DNA of 64,000 bases from Aquiflexum lacus (GTDB lineage Bacteria > Bacteroidota > Bacteroidia > Cytophagales > Cyclobacteriaceae). The notes under the pieces were generated by a model that worked only from the letters and a program-made list of their open reading frames with translations, searched no databases and was not told the origin of the DNA. Numbering within the stretch: position 1 is the first letter of the stretch; each line of letters opens with the position of its first letter. The DNA lies in assembly GCF_015476655.1 (NCBI RefSeq), contig NZ_JABFHF010000012.1, positions 104,094 through 168,093 on the forward strand. The letters run 5' to 3'. The translations under genes and the position numbers were made by a program. Below, piece after piece: positions 37,057 through 44,758 of this stretch.

Positions 37057-37518
37057 ATGAAGAAACTGTTAATTCCTTTGATTTCACTTTTATTGATTTA
37101 TGGGTTAGCCACTTTATTTGCTCCTGCCATCATAGAAAAAGGCAAAGATCCCAAAAAGCCCGTAAGGGTTTCTCATACCGGGATTAGGGCTGTGGTGAAT
37201 TCTCCCAGAAATCTAAGCGACGAACAGATAAAAAAATTAGCGGAGAAAGGCAGGATTATTGGAATTGCATTTTTTGACATGGTGGTAGGAGATGATGAAA
37301 TCAAGGGAATCGTTGCCAGTATGAAAAAAGTTAAAAATCTCGTGGGTGATAAACATGTGGCTTTGGGATCGGATTATGATGGCAGTGTTACTGTTCCATT
37401 TGACATTACAGGGTTACCTATTATTATTGAGGCGAAATTATGGGATGGATTTACAGAAGATGAAACACGAGCTATCATGGGAGAAAATGTGAAAAGATTT
37501 TTATTGGATATACTCTAA
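37057..37518 (+). pseudogene. Internally deleted membrane dipeptidase (peptidase M19)
   Basis: A 153-codon open frame. Residues 1-30 form a signal anchor (LIPLISLLLIYGLATLF); from about residue 36 it matches the C-terminal third of M19 dipeptidases (PVRVSHTGIRAVVNSPRNLS, DKHVALGSDYDGSVTVPFD, MGENVKRFLLD). Full-length family members have about 380-420 residues, so some 230 central residues are missing; by homology to renal dipeptidase the zinc ligands HxD, Glu and the first His are gone while the later His (SHTG) and the substrate Asp (SDYDG) remain. The join is in frame, so a short protein could be made but cannot be an active dipeptidase. Its stop overlaps the next ATG (TAATG). Confidence 0.8.
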
Positions 37519-38252
37519 TGGGACAGGAACAAAAAATTCATCAGGAAATAAAGTTTTTGGGTAATCTCCAAAATTACCTCCGAGAGTTTGTCTATGGAGG
37601 TATCGATGGGGCGGTGACTACTTTTGCTGTCGTTGCGGGGGCAGTCGGAGCCAATTTGGATGCCTCCATCATCATCATTCTCGGCTTTGCCAATCTCTTG
37701 GCTGATGGATTTTCCATGTCAGTTGGCGCCTACCTATCCTCAAAATCAGAAAAAGAAAACTACAATAAACATAAAAATATAGAATATTGGGAAGTAGACA
37801 ACATCCCTGAAAAAGAGAGGCAGGAAATAGTTGAAATATATACTGCCAAAGGTTTTGAAGGTGAGCTATTGGAAAAAGTGGTGGATGTGATCGTTTCTGA
37901 CCGGGATAGATGGGTGAACGAAATGATGAAGGATGAACTCAATATGATTAAAGAAACCAAGAGCCCTTTCAAAATCGGATTGGCTACATTGATTTCGTTT
38001 ATATTCATCGGTTTTATTCCCTTGATGGTTTATGTCTATGACTTTTTCAATGAAACGGTAATTGATCTCTTTTTTTGGACTAGTTTATTTACAGGAGTTG
38101 CATTTATTGTCATCGGTTGGCTCAAAAGTTATGTTAATCAAACCAACGTTTTTAAGAGTGTATTAGAGACGCTTGCCCTGGGTTTTGTCGCTGCTTCAGT
38201 GGCTTATTTTGTCGGTGGTTTTTTGGAAACCATCATCATGAATGCCCGATAA
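37518..38252 (+). CDS. VIT1/CCC1-family iron/manganese transporter
   Basis: A 244-residue protein. N-terminal motif REFVYGGIDGAVTTFAVVAG, second helix GFANLLADGFSMSVGAYLSS, then a cytoplasmic metal-binding helical hairpin (about 75-145; Glu-rich: EIVEIYTAKGFEGELLEKV, MMKDELNMI) and three C-terminal TM helices. These proteins move Fe(II)/Mn(II) out of the cytosol. ATG shares its A with the stop of the deleted dipeptidase gene, so its expression may depend on translation through that remnant. Confidence 0.93.
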   Translation: MGQEQKIHQEIKFLGNLQNYLREFVYGGIDGAVTTFAVVAGAVGANLDASIIIILGFANLLADGFSMSVGAYLSSKSEKENYNKHKNIEYWEVDNIPEKERQEIVEIYTAKGFEGELLEKVVDVIVSDRDRWVNEMMKDELNMIKETKSPFKIGLATLISFIFIGFIPLMVYVYDFFNETVIDLFFWTSLFTGVAFIVIGWLKSYVNQTNVFKSVLETLALGFVAASVAYFVGGFLETIIMNAR

Positions 38253-38402
38253 ATACAAGCGATTTTAAACCAACCCTTTTTTTCAGCACTTATGTATTTG
38301 TAGGAAACAATTTATTTTAAAACAATGTATACTTACCAAAAAACTAAATATTGACAAGAAAAAGTCAGGATCTGCCCATCCTGCATAAGACATTAAATTT
38401 TT

Positions 38403-40838
38403 ATGAGGATCAAAAAAGTAACCTTACTATTTTTCCTGGTAATATGTTCTTTTGAAAAGGAACTCATTGCCCAAAGCTTTCAAATAGAAGGTCATGTCAT
38501 TGATGGAAAAACAGGGGCCTTTATACCTTTTGCCTCGCTCCAAATTTTAGGAAATTCAAAGAATAAAGGAACTGTTTCGGACATTAGAGGTTGGTACAGG
38601 CTTGAATTTCAAACAGAAAACGACTCCGTCAGAGTTTCTCATGTAGGATTTGAAAAACTGTCTATCAGAGTTTCTGCCTTGAGAACAAATCCTGAAATAT
38701 TTCTTCAACCCATAACCATTTCACTAAGTGAGGTGCAGGTGAAGGCAGGTGAAAACCCGGCCATCCCAATTGTAAAAAAGGTCATTGAGAATAAAAAACT
38801 GAACGATCCTGATAAACTGAATACCTATAGTTTTAAAAGCTACAACAAGGTGGTCATGACCCTGGATGGATTAAAAGAAAGTCCAGAATATGACGACAAT
38901 ACAGCCCAAATTCTACAGGGTGGACATATTTTTATGGCGGAAAGTTATTCAGAAGTCAATTTTAAAAAGCCAGGAAAAAAGAATGAAACCGTCTTGGCTT
39001 CCAAAATGTCAGGTATCGAAAACCCTTTGGTAGCCATGGCCTCCAACAGCTTTCAGCCATTTTCTTTTTACACCGATCATATCAAAATACTTGAAGTCCC
39101 CTATGTCAATCCGATTTCAAGTGATGGACTTAGAAAATATGATTATTTTCTGGAAGACAGTATCAAAACGGATTTGGGAACAACCTATGTGGTGGCTTAC
39201 CAACCTAAGGAAGGAAAAGTATATCAACTTGGAAAAGGGCTTCTGTACATTTCAGATAAGCAATTTGCCATTGAAAACATGACCATTTCCCCATCCGACC
39301 CTGACACCAACCTGGTTTTTGAAATCCAACAAAAAAACCTGTGGGACGGAGAACATTGGTTTCCCCAACAGTTCAACAGTATTTATTTTGCACCTGAAAT
39401 GGAGTTTGAGGAAAAAGGTCTTAAGGTCATCAATCAAACATTTGTCTCGGAGGTCAAAATCAATGAATTTGACAATAAGACGAGATTTGGACCAGTTTCC
39501 CTGAATTTTGATATCCAAAATAATAAATATGATTGGAATGAATTGAGGATTGATTCCCTCACTACTAGAGAATATCTTACTTATGTGAGATTTGACCAAA
39601 TGGAGCCCAAAGACAAAAGGAGACTCAACCTCCTTTCCAAAGTACTGACACAACTTTCCTCAGGAAGAATCCCTTTAGGTTTTGTAGACCTTATTCCAAA
39701 TAAGTTGTTTCGTTTCAACAGATTTGAAGGCTTTGGGCTTGGCCTGGGCTTGTCCTCCAATGAGACTTTATCTGATTTTTTCAGGGTAGAAGGTTACTTT
39801 CGATATGGCTTCAGGGATAAGGGGTGGAAATATGGCGGTGGACTGGAATTGAATCTCGACAAGAAGTATGATTCCAGATTGAAATTCAATTACAGTCAGG
39901 ATTTGGAAGAACCGGGAAGAACCTTACTGCCACGTAGCAATTCTTTCAGTTCAGGAGGGGAGGTATTCCGAAAAGTTATAGCCGAGCGAATGGACAGGGT
40001 AGAAAACTACAGTGTGGAATTTTCGCAGATACCTTTAAGGGGAACTAGAATAGGCCTTTTCGGTTCGGTACAAAATCGAAACAACATTCTCAATTTCACT
40101 GACCTCAATCCGACTGATGAATTCCCGCAATTCTTCCGAGTTTCGGAAGCAGGTTTGAATTTTAGGTGGACAGGTAACGAAAGTCTTTCACGAATAGGAA
40201 ACAATCTGATTTCATGGGCAGTCTCCTACCCTGTCCTCAGTCTAAGGGTCTCCAAAGCTATTCCTGAATTATTAGACGGAAATGTGGATTTCGTTAATAC
40301 CGAGTTCAGATTTCAACACCAATGGAATTCCGGCAATTCACTGAATCATTTTCACCTTGCTGCCAACGGAATTTGGGGAAATAACCTTCCTCTATCCTAT
40401 TTGAATACAGGCTACGGAATTAATATAGGACAGAGAAATGCATTGGATTTTGCACTTTCCTTTCCGGGATATCTTCAGACCATGTTCATCTATGAATTCC
40501 TTTCTGACAGAAGCTTGATGGCAAGTTATGCCCATCAGACAGGCCCATTGTTCCATAAAAAAGCAGGGAGAATTATTTTCGCTCCACAGTTGAAATTTTT
40601 CCAAAGCTTTGCAATCGGTACGCTGACCAATCCGGATTTTTATGACTTTGTGGAATTCAAAACCTTGGAAAAAGGCTATTGGGAATCAGGTATTGAACTC
40701 AACAATATTATCAAGCAAAAGGCAGGTCTGCAATACAGGGGATGGGGTCTGGGCGCATTTTACAGGTATGGCCCGTATGCCAATCCAAGGTTCAATGATA
40801 ACCTTACAATTACCCTTTCGATGACCATTTCATTTTAG
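38403..40838 (+). CDS. DUF5686 outer-membrane protein with CarboxypepD_reg-like domain
   Basis: An 811-residue protein: signal peptide (about 1-23), CarboxypepD_reg-like domain (about 25-105; IEGHVIDGKTGAFIPFASLQ), then the DUF5686 region (about 115-400; IVKKVIENKKLNDPDKLNTY, KMSGIENPLVAMASN, YQLGKGLLYISDKQFAIENM) and a C-terminal barrel (about 430-811) ending LTITLSMTISF. Common in Bacteroidota and structurally akin to Omp85-like barrels; function unknown. It overlaps nothing and ends 2 bp from a convergent DUF4407 gene. Confidence 0.88.
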   Translation: MRIKKVTLLFFLVICSFEKELIAQSFQIEGHVIDGKTGAFIPFASLQILGNSKNKGTVSDIRGWYRLEFQTENDSVRVSHVGFEKLSIRVSALRTNPEIFLQPITISLSEVQVKAGENPAIPIVKKVIENKKLNDPDKLNTYSFKSYNKVVMTLDGLKESPEYDDNTAQILQGGHIFMAESYSEVNFKKPGKKNETVLASKMSGIENPLVAMASNSFQPFSFYTDHIKILEVPYVNPISSDGLRKYDYFLEDSIKTDLGTTYVVAYQPKEGKVYQLGKGLLYISDKQFAIENMTISPSDPDTNLVFEIQQKNLWDGEHWFPQQFNSIYFAPEMEFEEKGLKVINQTFVSEVKINEFDNKTRFGPVSLNFDIQNNKYDWNELRIDSLTTREYLTYVRFDQMEPKDKRRLNLLSKVLTQLSSGRIPLGFVDLIPNKLFRFNRFEGFGLGLGLSSNETLSDFFRVEGYFRYGFRDKGWKYGGGLELNLDKKYDSRLKFNYSQDLEEPGRTLLPRSNSFSSGGEVFRKVIAERMDRVENYSVEFSQIPLRGTRIGLFGSVQNRNNILNFTDLNPTDEFPQFFRVSEAGLNFRWTGNESLSRIGNNLISWAVSYPVLSLRVSKAIPELLDGNVDFVNTEFRFQHQWNSGNSLNHFHLAANGIWGNNLPLSYLNTGYGINIGQRNALDFALSFPGYLQTMFIYEFLSDRSLMASYAHQTGPLFHKKAGRIIFAPQLKFFQSFAIGTLTNPDFYDFVEFKTLEKGYWESGIELNNIIKQKAGLQYRGWGLGAFYRYGPYANPRFNDNLTITLSMTISF

Positions 40839-40840
40839 CC

Positions 40841-41881
40841 CTACTCATTAGCCGCCCTAAATACCTGAAGGTTACGTTCACTTTTTTCAATGGCCTTGGT
40901 GGATTGTTCTTTGGAATAGACCTCCACTCTCAATTCCGACAAGTCCAACAATTCATCGTAAGGTCCTCTTGGGGAAATCAACTTTATAAAAATAGGGGCT
41001 GTTTCGACCGCCACAAAAAGCAGCATGATCATGATATTGGCCCATTTCATGGCCTCACTTTCTTGGGTCAGTTGATGAAGTGCATCCAACCTGGCCGCCA
41101 AACCGTCAAACCCATCAATTCCGGGCTGTAGCTTTTCAAACTCGGATTCTCTTGCCAAAGTCAGTTGTCTGATCTGTGCATCCAATGTATCGATTCTGAC
41201 TTGATGTGCTGCCCTGATACTTTCAAGTTCTTTCTGAGCGGCATCCAATTGTTGTTCTTTCTTTTTGGCGTTGCTCCCTAATCCCACTATCCCGCTAGTC
41301 CCGTCTGTTTTTGTGCCAAAACGCTCATAATCATATTCCTGCTGTAATTTATCCCTGTAAGCAGCCGCCTGTGAAAGTTCACTTTTCAGACTGTCTTTTT
41401 TGGCTTCAAGCTCATTGATTTCAGTAAATCCTGCTTTCAAAGCTTCTTTACTTTGAGCTATCATTTCAGTTTTTTTCTCATCCAATTTCCTATTGATCTC
41501 CCTTTCGAAAACCTTAAGCTCTAAAGGTCTGGAAATAACTACTGCCAACAGCACTGCAAAAACAAGTCTTGGTATCGCCATTTTCCATTCTGCCCAAGCA
41601 TTATTTCTTTTCCGCATGCTGGAAACTATAAACCTATCCAAATTGAAGATCATCAAACCCCAAACCAATCCAAAACCCAAAGCATACCAAATAGACTGAA
41701 AAACGGTATAAAGTGCGTAAGAGGCCGAAATCGCAGCCAATAGGCCTGTGAAGAACACCGTTCCACCAATGCCTACATATTTATGGGTATCAGTCGGTGT
41801 CTTGTTCAATAATGGTGCATAAACACCAGAGCAAAACAAAAAGAAGCGGGTGATTTTTTTCATAGGTACAAAAGACTGCAT
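40841..41881 (-). CDS. DUF4407 membrane protein
   Basis: A 346-residue protein. N-terminal helices ITRFFLFCSGVYAPLLNKTP, IGGTVFFTGLLAAISASYAL, YALGFGLVWGLMIFNLDRFI and VFAVLLAVVISRPLEL match DUF4407; a long coiled coil (about 130-260; EKKTEMIAQSKEALKAGFTE, KKEQQLDAAQKELESIRAAH) is followed by a last membrane helix (WANIMIMLLFVAVETAPIF). The family is of unknown function. A second possible start (MKKITRF) is six codons in. Convergent with the DUF5686 gene. Confidence 0.9.
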   Translation of the reverse strand: MQSFVPMKKITRFFLFCSGVYAPLLNKTPTDTHKYVGIGGTVFFTGLLAAISASYALYTVFQSIWYALGFGLVWGLMIFNLDRFIVSSMRKRNNAWAEWKMAIPRLVFAVLLAVVISRPLELKVFEREINRKLDEKKTEMIAQSKEALKAGFTEINELEAKKDSLKSELSQAAAYRDKLQQEYDYERFGTKTDGTSGIVGLGSNAKKKEQQLDAAQKELESIRAAHQVRIDTLDAQIRQLTLARESEFEKLQPGIDGFDGLAARLDALHQLTQESEAMKWANIMIMLLFVAVETAPIFIKLISPRGPYDELLDLSELRVEVYSKEQSTKAIEKSERNLQVFRAANE

Positions 41882-42139
41882 GCTTGGTTAGTTCCTCAAA
41901 AAACGAGCAACTTGATAATGAAATTATATTCAGCTACACAAAGGGCGAAATATCTGGGATAGAATAGGGCATAATGTAGTTCAAAGCGCTATTTTATGGG
42001 GTCAATAAAAAAATGAGCAGTCCAGTTTACGCTCTAAATTCCTCTGTTCATAAACGCTCATTTTCTAAAATTGCTCAAATAATGTTCGTTTTTGATCTAC
42101 CCATTCCATCAGAAAAATTTAAATTGCAAAGAAAAAACC

Positions 42140-42805
42140 ATGAGAACAAAATATACATTTGGACTACTTTTCATTCTTTTCATTTCTTCCTTTATCATAC
42201 CAATTTATGCCCAAAATACTGACCAATTTAAAAAAGAGGTCGAAGCACTATCCAGAAAATATCAGCAGGTTGATTGGGAAAAAGGTGGCGTGGTTTTCAC
42301 AGGGAGTTCAAGCATCCGATTATGGAAATCACTGGAAAAAGACTTTCCTAAGGCCAATATCATCAATACAGGATTTGGAGGCTCACAGACCCACCACTTG
42401 ATCAAGTATCTTGACCAACTGGTATTGGAATTTGAGCCCAAAAAGATTTTTATTTATGAAGGGGATAATGATATCAATGCGGGTAAACCGGTTAGGCAGA
42501 TATTAGAGGAGTTTTTCGAAATCATGGAAAAAGTAACTGCTCTTGTGCCCGATGCCCAATTTTATTTTATAAGTGCCAAACCAAGTCCCTCAAGGTGGGC
42601 GAAAAAAGGACAATATGAGCTATTCAATAAGCAGTTGAAGCAATTTGCCATGAACCATTCCAATGCAAATTTCATTAATATTTGGACGCCAATGTTGGCC
42701 AAAGATGGAAAACCAAAACCAGAATTGTTCTTGGAAGACAATCTCCATATGAACGAAAAAGGTTATGCCATTTGGAAAAAAGCCGTGAAACCTTTCTTGG
42801 ATTAA
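42140..42805 (+). CDS. Exported SGNH/GDSL hydrolase
   Basis: A 221-residue protein; start at MRTKYTFGLL because the signal peptide begins there (cleavage after IYAQ). SGNH blocks are present: VVFTGSSSIRLW (block I with catalytic Ser), NTGFGGSQTHHL (block II Gly), IYEGDNDINAG (block III Asn), LFLEDNLHMNEKGYAIW (block V Asp/His dyad). Likely a periplasmic esterase, for example removing acyl groups from sugars. Followed immediately by heptamer-repeat DNA. Confidence 0.92.
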   Translation: MRTKYTFGLLFILFISSFIIPIYAQNTDQFKKEVEALSRKYQQVDWEKGGVVFTGSSSIRLWKSLEKDFPKANIINTGFGGSQTHHLIKYLDQLVLEFEPKKIFIYEGDNDINAGKPVRQILEEFFEIMEKVTALVPDAQFYFISAKPSPSRWAKKGQYELFNKQLKQFAMNHSNANFINIWTPMLAKDGKPKPELFLEDNLHMNEKGYAIWKKAVKPFLD

Positions 42806-42869
42806 AGTGGGAAGTAGGGAGGTCAGGAAGTTGGAAGTTTGAGATTTTAGATCTTAGATTTGAGCTCAG
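42806..42869. repeat. Heptamer array C1, purine form
   Basis: Directly after the SGNH hydrolase stop, about nine 7-bp units follow in one phase (for example AAGTTGG 42828, AAGTTTG 42835, AGATTTT 42842, AGATCTT 42849, AGATTTG 42856). Degenerate units continue to about 42898. Confidence 0.65.
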
Positions 42870-42922
42870 GAAAGTATCTGGATAAGATTTTAGATTTATA
42901 CGCTTGAAGCTAAAAATATCTA

Positions 42923-42968
42923 TCTCGGCTCTCTTTTCTCTTTTCTCTTACCTTTCTTAAATCTAAAA
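42923..42968. repeat. Heptamer array C2, pyrimidine form
   Basis: TCTCGGC (42923), TCTCTTT (42930, 42937) and TCTCTTA (42944), then after a 4-base offset TCTTAAA (42955) and TCTAAAA (42962). It ends 4 bp before the ATG of the thiamine-binding protein gene. Purine array after the stop and pyrimidine array before the next start mirrors array B. Confidence 0.7.
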
Positions 42969-42972
42969 TTTA

Positions 42973-43281
42973 ATGTCTAACACAAAAAACACCATCAACC
43001 TTGGAATTCAGATCGTTCCAAAAAGCAAAACTTTTGACACTTATGCCCTAGTGGACAAGGCTATAGAAGTTATTCAAAAATCAGGTGTCAACTATGAAGT
43101 TACTCCTTTTGAAACCGTTATGGAAGGTCCTCATGATGAGTTGATGCAAATTGCTGAAAAAGCCCAAAAAGCAGTGTTAGATGCGGGGGCTGATGAAGTC
43201 TTGGTATATTACCGATTACACATCCGAAAAGGAATTGATGTGACCATGTCAGAGAAAACTGGCAAATTCAAATCAAAATAA
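42973..43281 (+). CDS. MTH1187/YkoF-family thiamine-binding protein
   Basis: A 102-residue protein of the MTH1187 family (ferredoxin-like fold): NLGIQIVPKSKTFDTYALVD, VNYEVTPFETVMEGPHDELM, ADEVLVYYRLHIRKGIDVTM. Family members are small cytosolic proteins that bind thiamine or its phosphates; the physiological role is poorly known. Single gene after the array described above. Confidence 0.9.
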   Translation: MSNTKNTINLGIQIVPKSKTFDTYALVDKAIEVIQKSGVNYEVTPFETVMEGPHDELMQIAEKAQKAVLDAGADEVLVYYRLHIRKGIDVTMSEKTGKFKSK

Positions 43282-43594
43282 TATCTAATTATTAATTTTT
43301 AATCCATAAATAAGTTCCCCTTATTTTGAGTAAATTAACATTGTCCTAATTGATACCTAGACTACAATAAACCACTAAGTTAAAATACTTAAAATCCAAC
43401 ATTTATATAAATAAAACAATAAAATATTAAATAATTTTGAGATATTATAAAACCTTGACAAAACTTTGTAAGGTAATTCTATGTATTCGAGAAATAACGC
43501 TTAGCCAACAATCCGCTTTTCCACTTGTTGGTTTTAAAGGGAATTTATCCGTTTAAGAATTTAAAAATAAAAAATTAACGCTAAACCAATGTTC
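43282..43594. other. AT-rich intergenic region with a small stem-loop
   Basis: About 310 bp before an envelope operon. CCAACAA (43505-43511) and TTGTTGG (43525-43531) can form a 7-bp stem followed by TTTT, a weak terminator or leader hairpin. No promoter match could be fixed, and nothing else was recognised. Confidence 0.4.
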
Positions 43595-44755
43595 ATGAAA
43601 AGGATTCTTTTGCTCATAATTTTAGGTTTTTTCACTGTCCACACATTAAAAGCACAGATAAAAACCGTCAACTATAATGTGGTCAACAATGAAATCAACA
43701 GTAACAATCCTTTACCTTCTGAAGAACCTTTTTTTATCAGAGGAATTCTTCCAAAAGACATTGAGTTGGTAGCTGTCGTCTTAAATCGCAGCGGAAAAGA
43801 TTCACAAAGAGGTGACGAGTATTCTTGGAAAAGGGCATTTGACTTTGAAGTTTCACAATATGAGGTTTTTGTTTCCAATCCACTTCGAAGCAATGAAGCA
43901 TATGATTTGGAATTGTTTTTCTACAAAAGAGCCGAAAAGGAACAGATGGAGGCAATTAAATCCTCCATCGATGATAATCTGGAGTCTTACATACGTGCCA
44001 ATCTCGAAGTCACCGGAGGAGGTATCAAAACAAATAATTCCAATCAGGTAATGATTACCCAAATGAATCAGATAGTGGAAGATGCCTTAGAGGATTATAG
44101 ACATTTTTTGGGGAGGGATTTTAAAGGGTTCAGCGAAATTGTCAGACAAAAGCTTGAACAAAAAGACAGGCTTAAACTCAAGAGAGCTAGGTTTAACATT
44201 TTAGGAAAAAATAAGGAAGATAATGAGAAAGCAGCTTATGCCGACCAATATATTGGTGAATTGATAGACATTGTTCAAAATGAATCAGATCAATACCTGG
44301 AAGAGAGCCTTTTGAGTTTGGTAGACATCAGGACTGTTTCCAATTATCCGACAGAAAGGAAACCGGGAACATTGCCCCTGAATATTGGATACGGCAGCAT
44401 TCCTATCAAAAGAAGCTTGGCCTCTACAGAATATCTCCATGGTCCTTACGCTGGACTTTCAATTCCTTTGGGAAATAGAACATTTACCAAATTCCTGGGC
44501 AATGCATCCTTTTCCACGGGAGTTTTCTTGCAAAACTTCGAATCTTCCCAAGGAGATCAAATCGAAGGACAAATCATTGGACTACCTATTTATGCCGGAT
44601 TAGGATATAAAATTTTTAGGGTTTTCAGGTTCAATGTGGGAGCTGTTTCACTCAATATGGACAACGGTGCAGGAGTTAGCCAGCACCATATACAACCATT
44701 TGCTGGCATAAGCCTTGAATTTAATATTTGGATGGGTCTTAATAACAGGAGGTAA
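43595..44755 (+). CDS. Exported barrel protein of unknown function, first gene of an envelope pair
   Basis: A 386-residue protein, start MKRILLLIILG, signal ending LKAQ. Residues 25-120 are a beta-rich region (VNNEINSNNPLPSEEPFFI, YEVFVSNPLRSNEAYDLELF), 120-250 mostly helical (EKEQMEAIKSSIDDNLESYI), and the last 120 residues look like beta strands of an OM protein (GPYAGLSIPLGNRTFTKFLG, IIGLPIYAGLGYKIFRVFRF, IQPFAGISLEFNIWMGL). No family recognised. Its stop lies 3 bp before the next ATG, so it forms an operon with the OmpA-domain gene; the last codons contain an AGGAGG sequence serving that gene. Confidence 0.8.
   Translation: MKRILLLIILGFFTVHTLKAQIKTVNYNVVNNEINSNNPLPSEEPFFIRGILPKDIELVAVVLNRSGKDSQRGDEYSWKRAFDFEVSQYEVFVSNPLRSNEAYDLELFFYKRAEKEQMEAIKSSIDDNLESYIRANLEVTGGGIKTNNSNQVMITQMNQIVEDALEDYRHFLGRDFKGFSEIVRQKLEQKDRLKLKRARFNILGKNKEDNEKAAYADQYIGELIDIVQNESDQYLEESLLSLVDIRTVSNYPTERKPGTLPLNIGYGSIPIKRSLASTEYLHGPYAGLSIPLGNRTFTKFLGNASFSTGVFLQNFESSQGDQIEGQIIGLPIYAGLGYKIFRVFRFNVGAVSLNMDNGAGVSQHHIQPFAGISLEFNIWMGLNNRR
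44746..44751 (+). promoter_or_regulatory. Rare Shine-Dalgarno sequence AGGAGG
   Basis: AGGAGG sits 7 bp before the ATG at 44759, formed by the terminal Arg codons of the upstream gene. Strong SD sites are uncommon in Bacteroidota and none as clear was seen elsewhere in the window, so it may boost translation of the second gene. Confidence 0.5.
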
Positions 44756-44758
44756 GCC

